A DNA stretch of 64,000 nt from Aquilutibacter rugosus. GTDB lineage: Bacteria; Pseudomonadota; Gammaproteobacteria; Xanthomonadales; Xanthomonadaceae. Below, one piece after another: positions 25,110 to 33,482 of this stretch (position 1 is the stretch's first letter; every line of letters begins with the position of its first letter). Location of the stretch: assembly GCF_036541335.1 (NCBI RefSeq), contig NZ_JAZHBO010000001.1, positions 682,001 through 746,000 of the forward strand. Reading direction: 5' to 3'. The notes below the pieces were generated by a model that saw nothing but the letters and a program-made list of their open reading frames with translations, was not told the DNA's origin and made no database searches. Made by a program: the position numbers and the translations under genes.

Positions 25110-25628
25110 TTATCCGACTCTGCGCACCATTACATTACAGAACCAATTGTTCTGTGCTCCTGCCTGCATTTCAATCTGGAGCTGAGTCGTAGCACCACTA
25201 TCATGTTTGAAAGTAATTTTCGGCGCAGCCAGTGTCAGAACACTGGTCTCCAGCAGCTTCTCCGGCTCCTTCGACAAATCGACCTTTACACCCGATGTAC
25301 ATTTGTCCTGAGCCAGGGAAATCTCATAGTTGCCGGGAACATCGACTTGCAAGCCAACGCGAAATTTGGGGTCAATGGATGGAACGACCAAGACGCCGTC
25401 AGTTCCGAGCGGCTCATACGGAGAGTAGTTCAATTTGGCAGCCGCGATAGCGTCTGCAGAGGGGGCTATTGCAGTCATTCCATTAATAGCTTGGCCTTTG
25501 GCTTGCGCTTGCGCCTTAGGTTGGGCTTCATCAGTTTGGGCGGCCTGCTGTTGGCAACCAGCACCTGCGGAAACCACGGCAAATGCCATCGCCGTCAATT
25601 GAAGAATACGTGGGAACTTGCGGGTCAC
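25110..25628 (-). CDS. Hypothetical secreted or lipoprotein
   Basis: A protein of about 172 residues that I do not recognise. A hydrophobic signal (LQLTAMAFAVVSAGAGC) ends in a cysteine whose lipobox (GAGC) is atypical, so it is either a lipoprotein or a periplasmic protein. A low-complexity Gln/Ala linker follows, then a beta-rich domain with VDVPGNYEISLAQDKCTSG. The frame opens at 25712, but AGGAG with correct spacing and the signal peptide point to GTG 25628. A 17-base-spaced promoter lies upstream. It probably forms an operon with the SDR gene. Confidence 0.6.
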   Translation of the reverse strand: MTRKFPRILQLTAMAFAVVSAGAGCQQQAAQTDEAQPKAQAQAKGQAINGMTAIAPSADAIAAAKLNYSPYEPLGTDGVLVVPSIDPKFRVGLQVDVPGNYEISLAQDKCTSGVKVDLSKEPEKLLETSVLTLAAPKITFKHDSGATTQLQIEMQAGAQNNWFCNVMVRRVG

Positions 25629-25655
25629 TGGTAATGCTCCTGATTTAGGAAGTCC

Positions 25656-25684
25656 AATATACTTTAAGTGATTGTGGTGAACAA
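25656..25684 (-). promoter_or_regulatory. Promoter for the lipoprotein-SDR pair
   Basis: Read on the minus strand: -35 TTGTTC (25684-25679) and -10 TATATT (25661-25656) with a 17-base spacer, about 28 bases before the GTG start. Confidence 0.6.
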
Positions 25685-26050
25685 TCCTACTGAAGCCCCT
25701 TTGATGGCGCAATGCGGGAGATGGAGTCCAGATTTCCCCTGGAGTTCCAGCTCGCCCTCCAACGCCCGTGGTATGAGATTAGCTACCCCAGGAATCTGAA
25801 AGTTGCTTGAACGCCGAATGCCGGCTTCAGGCCGGATCGCATTCCTCATTTTAGGCGATCAAACTCGCTTCACTCAGCGCCGTTGCGCCATCATTATAGT
25901 CAGCGTGGATTGGTATTGCGTCAGACACAAACGCCGATGTTGCGTTGCGCCCTACTAAATTGGCCGGGCGGCATCGGTCCATATGGCGAAGTTCGGATAA
26001 AATAGTCGGCGACAGCCCAAATTGGGTGCAAATACCGTGAATTTTGCCGT
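25685..26050. other. Intergenic region before etfBA
   Basis: No convincing gene is seen in these 366 bases. They contain a two-part hairpin at 25816-25844 (GAATGC/GCATTC outside, CCGGC/GCCGG inside) without a clear T-run, and a TAAAAT box (25998-26003) that may be the etfB -10 element but lacks a good -35 partner. Confidence 0.5.
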
Positions 26051-26797
26051 ATGAAGGTACTCGTAGGTTACAAGCGCGTCATTGACGCAAACGTCCGTGT
26101 CCAGGTCAAGCCTGACAGCTCGGGCGTGGTGACGGATGGCGTCAAGCTGTCCGCCAATCCCTTTGATGAAATTGCTCTCGAAGAGGCCCTGCGCCTGCGC
26201 GATCAAGGTATCGCTACCGAGGTCATCGTGGCGACGATCGCTCCCGCCGATGCGCAAGCCCATCTGCGTAACGGTCTGGCAATGGGCGCCAATCGCGCTA
26301 TCCACGTGGTGACCGATCAGCCGATCCAGCCGCTGACCGCGGCGAGAACTTTTCTCAGGCTGATCGAGAAAGAACAGCCCGACCTGGTGATCCTTGGCAA
26401 GCAAGCAATCGATGACGATGCCAGCCAGACCGGCCAGATGCTCGCCACGATCTGGGGTCGCCCGCAGGCGACCTTTGCTTCCAAGCTCGAAGTCGCTGAC
26501 GGTAAAGCCACTGTGACGCGCGAAGTGGACGCCGGCCTGGAAACGATCGAAGTCGATTTGCCCGCCGTGGTCACCACCGATTTGCGTCTCAATGAGCCGC
26601 GCTTTATCAAGTTGCCGGACATCATGAAGGCCAAGTCCAAGCCGCTCGACACGATTGCCTTTGCGGACCTCGGCGTGGATGCGCATGACGCGCTGACCAT
26701 CAAGTCCTACGAAGCGCCGGCCAAACGTTCGCGAGGTGTCATGGTATCCAGCGCCGCTGAACTGGTGGCCGCACTCAAGCAAAAGGGTTTGCTCTAA
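26051..26797 (+). CDS. etfB: Electron transfer flavoprotein subunit beta
   Basis: Small subunit of the heterodimeric ETF that collects electrons from acyl-CoA and other dehydrogenases. The 248 residues open with MKVLVGYKRVIDANVRVQV and show NPFDEIALEEALRLRD, the nucleotide (AMP) loop region with GKQAIDDDASQTGQMLA, and VDLPAVVTTDLRLNEPRF. It is coupled to etfA by a TAATG overlap. The pair borders the O-antigen locus as in Xanthomonas. Confidence 0.97.
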   Translation: MKVLVGYKRVIDANVRVQVKPDSSGVVTDGVKLSANPFDEIALEEALRLRDQGIATEVIVATIAPADAQAHLRNGLAMGANRAIHVVTDQPIQPLTAARTFLRLIEKEQPDLVILGKQAIDDDASQTGQMLATIWGRPQATFASKLEVADGKATVTREVDAGLETIEVDLPAVVTTDLRLNEPRFIKLPDIMKAKSKPLDTIAFADLGVDAHDALTIKSYEAPAKRSRGVMVSSAAELVAALKQKGLL

Positions 26798-27735
26798 TGT
26801 CTAAAGTACTCATCGTTGCCGAGCATGCCGACGGCAAGCTCAATGCATCCACCGCCAAGTGTGTGTCTGCGGCTCAGGCCCTTTCGCCCGCAGCGATTGA
26901 AATCGTCGTACTGGCTGCAGATCCGGCCGCTGTTGCCGCCGAAGCGGCAAGCATCGCCGGTGTGAGCAAGGTCATTACCATTGCCAATGCAGCCAACGCG
27001 CAGGCCATTGCACAGGTGCAAGCACCGCAGGTTGCAGCGGTCGCCGGCGGTTATACGCATGTCTTTGGTCCGTCCACCACGTTCGGTAAGGATCTGATGC
27101 CCTGCATCGCGGCGCTGCTGTCGACATCGCAAGTGTCCGACATCATGGCCGTCGAAGGCTCGCACACCTTCAAGCGTCCTATCTACGCCGGCAACGCCGT
27201 CATTACGGTCGAGGCGCCTTCGGATCATCCGGTCGTGGGTACGGTTCGTGCCGCTTCATGGCCAGAAGCAGCAAAGGATGGCTCGGCAGCCGTCGAAGCC
27301 GCAACGGTCGACGCCGCATTGCCGAGCCATACCCGTTTCGTGGGTCTTGCCGCCGGATCGTCGGATCGTCCCGACCTGCAGTCCGCTAAGCGCGTCGTGT
27401 CCGGTGGCCGCGGTGTTGGCTCGGCCGAGAACTTCAAGATCATCTATGACTTTGCCGATAAGATCGGCGCGGCAGTCGGTGCATCGCGCGCAGCAGTCGA
27501 TGCGGGATACGTACCCAATGAAATGCAGGTCGGTCAAACCGGCAAGATCATTGCGCCCGATCTGTACATTGCGGTAGGCATCAGCGGTGCCATCCAGCAT
27601 TTGACCGGTATCAAGGATGCAGGCACGATCGTTGCGATCAACAAGGACGGCGATGCGCCGATCTTTGAGATTGCGGACATCGGTCTGGTTGGGGACTTGT
27701 TCCAGATCCTACCCGATCTCGAACAGGCAATGTAG
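26797..27735 (+). CDS. etfA: Electron transfer flavoprotein subunit alpha
   Basis: Large, FAD-carrying ETF subunit of 312 residues. Seen: FGPSTTFGKDLMPCIAALL, RPIYAGNAVITVE, and the C-terminal FAD domain with SGGRGVGSAENF, VGASRAAVDAGYVP, VGQTGKIIAPDLYIAVGISG and AINKDGDAPIFEIADIGLVGD. It passes electrons to ETF-ubiquinone oxidoreductase, whose gene is at 29247-30884. A strong terminator follows. Confidence 0.97.
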   Translation: MSKVLIVAEHADGKLNASTAKCVSAAQALSPAAIEIVVLAADPAAVAAEAASIAGVSKVITIANAANAQAIAQVQAPQVAAVAGGYTHVFGPSTTFGKDLMPCIAALLSTSQVSDIMAVEGSHTFKRPIYAGNAVITVEAPSDHPVVGTVRAASWPEAAKDGSAAVEAATVDAALPSHTRFVGLAAGSSDRPDLQSAKRVVSGGRGVGSAENFKIIYDFADKIGAAVGASRAAVDAGYVPNEMQVGQTGKIIAPDLYIAVGISGAIQHLTGIKDAGTIVAINKDGDAPIFEIADIGLVGDLFQILPDLEQAM

Positions 27736-27756
27736 TTGTTTAAACTGGAAGAATTA

Positions 27757-27782
27757 GAAAAGGCGCCTAGCGGCGCCTTTTC
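27757..27782 (+). terminator. Bidirectional rho-independent terminator after etfA
   Basis: Perfect 11 bp stem GAAAAGGCGCC / GGCGCCTTTTC with a TAGC loop. T-runs are present on both strands, so it can also serve the small gene converging from the right. Confidence 0.95.
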
Positions 27783-27834
27783 TTTTATATCAACGAAGGC
27801 AGGAATTCTTGTACACGAGCGTGCGCATGAACAG

Positions 27835-28161
27835 TCATGAGAGAAAACTCCGGGGTTTCGTCTTGTCGTGATCGACTCTGCCTGGTGTGAACTTTCCACT
27901 CCAGGTCTTCCCTTGATCCGAGGCGGACTTTCTGACTGTGATCTTGTTGGATTTACCGAGCTTGCTGTTGTGATTCTCGCAATGGATGCTTTCCACGCAT
28001 AGAAGGAAGTCAATGTCCATTACTGCGGTCCTAAGATCTTCTTTCAAGCGCTCCTGATTAACAAACTTGTCTCCAACGAAGTACAGCGCGCCAGCCGTGA
28101 TGGCTGCAGCGAGAATCATGCCGCCAGCTTCAATGGCGGATGCGATGATTGATGCGTCCAA
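27835..28161 (-). CDS. Small membrane protein with conserved WSGKFTPGRV tail (unknown function)
   Basis: A protein of about 108 residues from a TTG at 28161: one transmembrane segment (IEAGGMILAAAITAGALYFVG), then LKEDLRTAVMDIDFLLCVESIHC and a C-terminal WSGKFTPGRV. I recall unnamed proteobacterial proteins with this arrangement but cannot name a function. TTG is preferred because GGGAG precedes it at the right distance; that site lies in a small hairpin (CTGTCT-GGG-AGACAG, 28167-28181). The frame remains open to ATG 28293, and a signal-like reading in another frame begins at 28354, so a longer or frameshifted form is possible. Confidence 0.5.
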   Translation of the reverse strand: MDASIIASAIEAGGMILAAAITAGALYFVGDKFVNQERLKEDLRTAVMDIDFLLCVESIHCENHNSKLGKSNKITVRKSASDQGKTWSGKFTPGRVDHDKTKPRSFLS

Positions 28162-28445
28162 AGCTTCTGTCTCCCAGACAGTTATTACTCGGATCAGTGT
28201 AGTCTTTCGAGCGGGCAAATTCTGGACCTTCGCGGCCCACGCGTTGATCGTGCTTTGCCGGGCGACCATGATGTGGCGATCTATCCATCTCATTTCCCGT
28301 GAGTGAGATGAGCAGGGCGAACAGCGCCACAGTCGCGCTGATTGCGTTTCTCACTGCTACTCAGTAGCTTCAACACGGAACTTCCGTGGTCGACTCAACG
28401 GTCTGCGTATCGCCCACTAAAGTCGTTTGTCGACGTGTACCAAAT

Positions 28446-29240
28446 CTAGATGCCAAATAATTCCGGTCGTGCCGCTCGCAACAAGTCTAGACCCGGTCTG
28501 CAGAGATACTTGCATGAGGATTCATCTCGAAAGATACGATCAAGGTCTTTGACGGGCACCCACTTGAAATAGGCGGTTGAGCTCGCCGGGTCGTGTGATG
28601 CGAACGATGCGTTCGCAAATGTACATCGAACGGTTACGAAGAACTCGGGCTGATACAGCACCAAGGCCGACAAGACGACGCCAATGGGCTCAAACCGATA
28701 GTGGTTGCCAATTTCGCTTATCACACTGTCCGGCAGCTCATCTAAGAACTCAGCTTCTGCGAAATCGTGGAACGGAATCTTGGAATGGTGAAACCAGTCC
28801 GTCGACTCAATCAGACCCGCAAAAGACCATTCGATCATGCCCTTTTCAGCGACCTCGTAGCGTGGGCTCTTGATATCGCATAGTCGCTTGCTGTGTGGAG
28901 AGCACAAGGTCCGGGGAGTTGTGTGTGAAGAATATATCGCGGTAGCTTGAGCTCCCCAGCTCCAGTCCAACCTCGTCGCCCGTGTTGCTGATGGTGATCG
29001 ATTTAACAGTCAGCTTTGGCAGGTCCAAGCTTCCGGCTGCAACATAGTAAAAATCGGTCCGGTCGTCTCCATGCTGTCTAGGCAGGTAGATAGAATCTTT
29101 GGCACCTCATAGAAGTCATCGGGATTAAAGGTGATGGATACATTGGCGCTTGGCTTGATCGGAAGAACTCGGAAGTCGGTCAAGTGTCGTCCGCTCCGGT
29201 TGATGCGCGGGGCATCGGAACTCGCCAACTTCCAAATCAA
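28446..29240 (-). pseudogene. Frameshifted hypothetical gene (two single-base indels)
   Basis: Three overlapping reading frames join into one sensible protein of about 264 residues if two single-base changes are undone: one A missing from an A-run on the coding strand at 29098-29100 (restoring EVPKDSIYLPRQHG) and one extra G on the plus strand at 28864-28866 (restoring YQEPRYEVAEKG). The joined protein has a beta-rich first half and a C-terminal half with YRFEPIGVVLSALVLYQPEFF. I do not recognise the family. The N-terminus is uncertain: no ATG is seen, TTG 29240 opens the frame and a further indel cannot be excluded. It could be a true pseudogene or an intact gene with homopolymer sequencing errors. 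Confidence 0.55.
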
Positions 29241-29246
29241 TAGCGA

Positions 29247-30884
29247 TCAGAGATTCTGGTAATTCGGGCCGGAGCCGCCCTCGGGGGTAACCCAGTTGAT
29301 GATCTGGTAGGGGTCCTTGATGTCGCAGGTCTTGCAGTGCACGCAGTTGGCGGCGTTGATCTGCAGGCGTTTGCCGGACGCGGCGGAGGTGTCTTCGACC
29401 ATTTCGTAGACGCCGGCGGGGCAGAAGCGCGTGCAGGGGTTGTTGTATTCCTCGGCGCATCGCGTGACGCAGACGTTGGTGTCGGCCACGTGCAGGTGGA
29501 TGGGTTGGTCTTCGTCGTGGGCGGTAGAGGCGTAGAACACACCCTGCAGGCGATCGCGCGGAGCGAGCGTGCGTGTGACGTAATCGCGCGGGACGATGGC
29601 GCCGGCCTCGTCGACGCGTTTCAGCGAGGACCAGTCCGGAGTGACCTTGAGCGTCCACGGCGAGCGGCCGCCGATCAGAGTTTCCCACGCGGCGTTGGCC
29701 ATGCCGAACCACAGACCCTTCTTGAAGCCGGGCTTGATGTTGCGCACTGAGCGCAACTCGGAGACGACCGGCGATGCGCGCAGGGCGGCATCGAAACCGG
29801 CAGAGGACAACTCATCGGACGCGACCAGGTGCTCCGCCGCGAGCATGCCGCTGCGGATGGCCTGGTGGGTGCCCTTGATCTTGGGCACGTTGAGCAGGCC
29901 GGCGGTGTCGCCGATCAGCAGGGCGCCGGGCATTTCCACGCGCGGCAGCGACTGGAAACCACCGGTGACAATGGCACGCGCACCGGCCGAAAGAATCGAG
30001 CCGCCTTCGAGCAGTGGGGCAATCATCGGATGCGCCTTCCATTGCTGGAATGCCTCCCACGGCTTGTACTCCGGGTCCTGGTAATCCAGGCCCGAGACGT
30101 AGCCCAGGGCAATGCGGCCCTTGTCCAGGTGATACAGGAAGGAGCCGCCGTACGTCTGCGAGTCGGCCGGCCAACCGAGCGTATGCACGATCTTGCCGGG
30201 AGTGACACGGTCTTCGGGAACTTGCCACAGTTCCTTGATACCGATCGAATAGGCCTGCGGATCGGACTCGGCATCGAGACCGAAACGTTTGACCAGTTGT
30301 TTGGTCAGCGAGCCGCGAGCGCCTTCGGCCAGTACCGTGCACTTAGCGACGATATCAATGCCGGGCGTGTACGAGCCCTTGTGGCTGCCATCTTTGGCGA
30401 TGCCCATGTCGCCGATGCGCACGCCGATCACGCGGCCCGTGTCGTCATACAGGGTCTCGGCGGCGGCAAAGCCGGGGAAGATCTCCACGCCCAGGGCCTC
30501 GGCCTGCGGGGCCAGCCAGGCGCACAGGGCGCCCAGCGAGACGATCACGTTACCTTTGTTGTGCATGCCGGGCGGCACCGGTAGCTTGCGGCCGCCGGTC
30601 TTGCTCAGCAGCCAGAATTCGTCCTCGAGCGCGTCCACGCATACCGGCGGCGGATTGCTGCGCCAGTCCGGCAGCAGTGCATCCAGCGGTCCGGTCTCAA
30701 TGACCGCGCCGGACAGGATCTGCGCGCCAACGGTCGATGCCTTCTCGATCACGCAGACGCTGATCTCGGGATTCAGCTGCTTAAGGCGGATCGCAAACGA
30801 CAGCCCGGCCGGCCCGGCGCCCACCACCACCACGTCGTAGGGCATTTGGTCGCGTTCAACGGTGTCGGTCATGGTCTCGGTCAT
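29247..30884 (-). CDS. Electron transfer flavoprotein-ubiquinone oxidoreductase
   Basis: Membrane-associated iron-sulfur flavoprotein of 545 residues moving electrons from ETF to ubiquinone. The FAD-binding VVVVGAGPAGLSFAIRL is at about 18-34; the ubiquinone/FAD region includes GKIVHTLGWPADSQTYGGSF. The C-terminal ferredoxin-like domain carries the 4Fe-4S cysteines in RFCPAGVYE and NCVHCKTCDIKDP, ending GGSGPNYQNL. The ATG at 30884 (METMT-like start, MTETMTDTVERDQ) is plausible. It is functionally tied to etfBA, 1.5 kb away on the other strand, but separated by the small accessory patch. Confidence 0.96.
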   Translation of the reverse strand: MTETMTDTVERDQMPYDVVVVGAGPAGLSFAIRLKQLNPEISVCVIEKASTVGAQILSGAVIETGPLDALLPDWRSNPPPVCVDALEDEFWLLSKTGGRKLPVPPGMHNKGNVIVSLGALCAWLAPQAEALGVEIFPGFAAAETLYDDTGRVIGVRIGDMGIAKDGSHKGSYTPGIDIVAKCTVLAEGARGSLTKQLVKRFGLDAESDPQAYSIGIKELWQVPEDRVTPGKIVHTLGWPADSQTYGGSFLYHLDKGRIALGYVSGLDYQDPEYKPWEAFQQWKAHPMIAPLLEGGSILSAGARAIVTGGFQSLPRVEMPGALLIGDTAGLLNVPKIKGTHQAIRSGMLAAEHLVASDELSSAGFDAALRASPVVSELRSVRNIKPGFKKGLWFGMANAAWETLIGGRSPWTLKVTPDWSSLKRVDEAGAIVPRDYVTRTLAPRDRLQGVFYASTAHDEDQPIHLHVADTNVCVTRCAEEYNNPCTRFCPAGVYEMVEDTSAASGKRLQINAANCVHCKTCDIKDPYQIINWVTPEGGSGPNYQNL

Positions 30885-31054
30885 TGTCTGGCCCTGGAAA
30901 GTGTGGGTGCCGCCTATAAGACGAAATTAGGCGCTCCTAATTGCCTAGTTTATCCAGTTAAACGCTCGTTTGACGAGTGGCCCACCAGAATACGGCCGGC
31001 GCACTTACACCCTCCCCGCAGCCGGAGATCGGTCGGACGAGGTGCATTTTTGCC

Positions 31055-31096
31055 AGAGTCCAGAAGCTAGAGTCTAGAAGCTAGAGTCTAGAAGCT
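31055..31096 (+). repeat. Tandem 14 bp repeat AGAGTCTAGAAGCT x3
   Basis: Three units; the first has one substitution (AGAGTCCAGAAGCT) and the other two are identical. They sit just past the stop codon of the MCE-operon lipoprotein. A related palindromic string lies at 35952-35973. Confidence 0.85.
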
Positions 31097-31101
31097 GGCG
31101 C

Positions 31102-31704
31102 CTAACGCCCCGCCCACCCCGCAATCTCCGCGCCCACCCGGCTCAACGCCTGAGCAAACCCATTCACCACCGCCGGAACGTCCGCCGAGGCCGCAGGAAC
31201 CGCCGCGGTGAATTCGCGCGACTGCACTTGCTTTTCGTCGCCCGCGCGCACCAGCTTGCCGACCACGATCACGGTGGCGACCGGCATGCCGGCCGCATCA
31301 TAGATCGCTTCGAAATTGCGGATTTCCAGGCTCAGACGGTAGTCGGGGTTGAGCCCCGCGCCGCTGCGGCCGACTGCGCTAAAGGCCTGCGATTGCTCCA
31401 GGCTCTGGATGACCGCGGTGGTCAGCATCTCGGCCGGGGTGTTGGCCCAGCGCGAGCCCTTGTACACCTCGAGCTCGTTGCCGCGCGGGCGCACCGCAAT
31501 GCGCAGGTTGTCCAGCACCGGGGTGGTGTACGAGGTGTCCACGATCAGCTGGCCCGACTTGCGCGGCCCGGACACGCTCGAGACGATCGGTACGCGCGGC
31601 GAGTACTGCGTGATGCCGGCCGGTTTCTTGGTGCCACCAAACGAGCAGCCACCCAACAACACGGCGGCGCTCAGCACGCCGCTGACCCAAAGCTTGGAAC
31701 TCAT
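31102..31704 (-). CDS. ABC-type transport auxiliary lipoprotein (PqiC/DUF330-like)
   Basis: A 200-residue lipoprotein with signal MSSKLWVSGVLSAAVLLGG and lipobox LLGGC (C20). The mature domain matches the auxiliary lipoprotein of MCE transporters: YSPRVPIVSS, TSYTTPVLDNLRIAVRPRGNELEVY (positions ~59-83) and WANTPAEMLTTAVIQSLEQS. It is the last gene of the MCE operon and overlaps the MCE gene by four bases. It probably forms the outer-membrane end of a lipid-transport bridge. Confidence 0.8.
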   Translation of the reverse strand: MSSKLWVSGVLSAAVLLGGCSFGGTKKPAGITQYSPRVPIVSSVSGPRKSGQLIVDTSYTTPVLDNLRIAVRPRGNELEVYKGSRWANTPAEMLTTAVIQSLEQSQAFSAVGRSGAGLNPDYRLSLEIRNFEAIYDAAGMPVATVIVVGKLVRAGDEKQVQSREFTAAVPAASADVPAVVNGFAQALSRVGAEIAGWAGR

Positions 31705-32666
31705 TGCACTTTCTCCGGTGGCACCGGCGTGGACACCCCGGTGGCGGGATCGAATTCGCGCACGCCATTGCGGCCGCGAATGAATCCGATCGGACTTTCG
31801 TTGAGGTTATCGACCAGGATCCGCAGTTCGCGCGCGGTGGCACGCAGTTCCTTCATGGTCGGGCCGATCTGCGCCAGGCCGTCTTGCGTGAATTCGCGGA
31901 TCGGGCCGCGATTTTCGGCCAGCAGCGAGTTGGCGTTGCCGGTGGCTTCCTGTAGGCGCACCAGACTGCCGTCCAAGCGGGCCGTCAGGGCGGGCAGTTG
32001 ATCCACCAAATTGCGGTTGACGCCATTGATGGCGCTGTTGGTGCTGTTGAGCGCCGCGGCGAGTTGGTCGCTGTTCTGCTTGAGGCCGCGCATCAGCAGG
32101 GCAATCTGCGCGCGTTCGGCGGCCACCGTGCCGGTCACGTCTTCGATGGCGCGCAAGCTGGCGGCGATGGATGCGATGTTCTCCTCGCTGACCAGGGTAT
32201 CCACGCGCTGCACCAGCTTGTTGGCGGTGTCCTGAATGTTTTGCAGGGCCGAGGGCTCGGTCTTGATCAGTGGCGCCTCGGAGGTGTCCACCTCGCGCAG
32301 CAGTTTGGCCTGCGGCGAACCGCCGGTCAGCTGGATAATCGGCGCACCGGTCAGTGAGGGCGTGGCAATCTTGGCAAAGGTATCGACCTTGACCGGCGCA
32401 TCGGCGTACAGGCGCAGCAAGGCGGTGACGCGGCGCGGGTCTTGCGGGTCCAGTCGCAGCAGTTTGACAGTGCCAACGCTGATGCCGTTGTAGGCAACGG
32501 AGCTGCCTTCGGCCAGGCCCGTCACGGGTTCACTGAAGAGCACCGAGTAGTCCTGCCATTCGCGGTCGGACGAGTACTTGGCGGCCCACAGGGCGAACAT
32601 CAGCACGAACAGCGACACCAGCAAGGTGAAGGCGCCGATCAGGACGTAATTGGCTTTGGTTTCCAT
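31701..32666 (-). CDS. MlaD/MCE family periplasmic lipid-transport protein
   Basis: 321 residues: an N-terminal membrane anchor (YVLIGAFTLLVSLFVLMFALWAAKY), then one MCE domain with the typical EGSSVAYNGISVGTVKLLRLD and TPSLTGAPIIQLTGG. A long helical region follows (LVSEENIASIAASLRAIEDVT onwards), as in MCE proteins that form a periplasmic needle or barrel. It lies between the ATPase and lipoprotein genes. Substrate is presumably phospholipid by family, not shown here. Confidence 0.88.
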   Translation of the reverse strand: METKANYVLIGAFTLLVSLFVLMFALWAAKYSSDREWQDYSVLFSEPVTGLAEGSSVAYNGISVGTVKLLRLDPQDPRRVTALLRLYADAPVKVDTFAKIATPSLTGAPIIQLTGGSPQAKLLREVDTSEAPLIKTEPSALQNIQDTANKLVQRVDTLVSEENIASIAASLRAIEDVTGTVAAERAQIALLMRGLKQNSDQLAAALNSTNSAINGVNRNLVDQLPALTARLDGSLVRLQEATGNANSLLAENRGPIREFTQDGLAQIGPTMKELRATARELRILVDNLNESPIGFIRGRNGVREFDPATGVSTPVPPEKVQ

Positions 32667-32669
32667 AAC

Positions 32670-33482
32670 TCACACTGCCTTTGCGGAGGCGTCGCCGATG
32701 CGCGCCTGCTGCTGTTGCGCGGCCCGCGCGCGCGGACCGTGAAAATATTCCTGGATCCAGGGGTGATCAAACTGTTCGACCTCGTGAATCGGGGCGTTGA
32801 CCAGCACTTTCTTGTCGGCCAGCACCGCGACGCGGTCGCAGATGGTGTACAGGGTATCGAGATCGTGGGTGATCAGGAACACCGTCAGGCCGAGCGCACT
32901 TTGCAGGGTCTTGACGAGGTTGTCAAAGTCCGCCGCACCGATCGGGTCGAGACCGGCGGTGGGCTCGTCGAGAAACACGATCGGCGGATCCAGCGCCAGG
33001 GCGCGGGCAATGCCGGCGCGCTTGCGCATGCCGCCCGACAGTTCCGACGGCAACTTGCTGATGGCATCGGCCGGCAGGCCGGCCAGCTTGACCTTGAGCA
33101 GGGCCAGCTCGTACACGATGTTGTGCGCCAGCTTGGGATAGTGCTCCTTGATCGGCACCTCAACGTTCTCTCCCACGGTCAGCGAGCTGAACAGGGCGCC
33201 GTCTTGGAACAGCACGCCGGTGCTCTTTTTCATCAGCTGGCGTTCGCGAAACGGCGCGTCGCGCACGTCCACGCCCAGCACTTCAATCTGGCCTTCGTCA
33301 AACGTGCGAAGGCCAAGAATGGACCGCATCAGCACGGACTTGCCGGTGCCGGAGCCGCCAACGATGCCGACGATCTCGCCGCGGCGGATGTCGAGGTCCA
33401 GGCCGTCGTGCACGCGGTGTTCGCCGAACTGGTTGACCAGCCCGCGCACGCGGATCACCACATCGTCGTTCGGATCAGACAT
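32670..33482 (-). CDS. MCE-type ABC transporter ATP-binding protein (MlaF-like)
   Basis: 270 residues: Walker A GGSGTGKS, the Q-loop LFQDGALFSSLTV, signature LSGGMRKRAGIARAL, Walker B IVFLDEPTAGLDPI and the switch histidine ITHD. These match MlaF/Ttg2A-type ATPases of lipid transporters. It overlaps the permease stop by eight bases and precedes the MCE gene. Confidence 0.9.
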   Translation of the reverse strand: MSDPNDDVVIRVRGLVNQFGEHRVHDGLDLDIRRGEIVGIVGGSGTGKSVLMRSILGLRTFDEGQIEVLGVDVRDAPFRERQLMKKSTGVLFQDGALFSSLTVGENVEVPIKEHYPKLAHNIVYELALLKVKLAGLPADAISKLPSELSGGMRKRAGIARALALDPPIVFLDEPTAGLDPIGAADFDNLVKTLQSALGLTVFLITHDLDTLYTICDRVAVLADKKVLVNAPIHEVEQFDHPWIQEYFHGPRARAAQQQQARIGDASAKAV

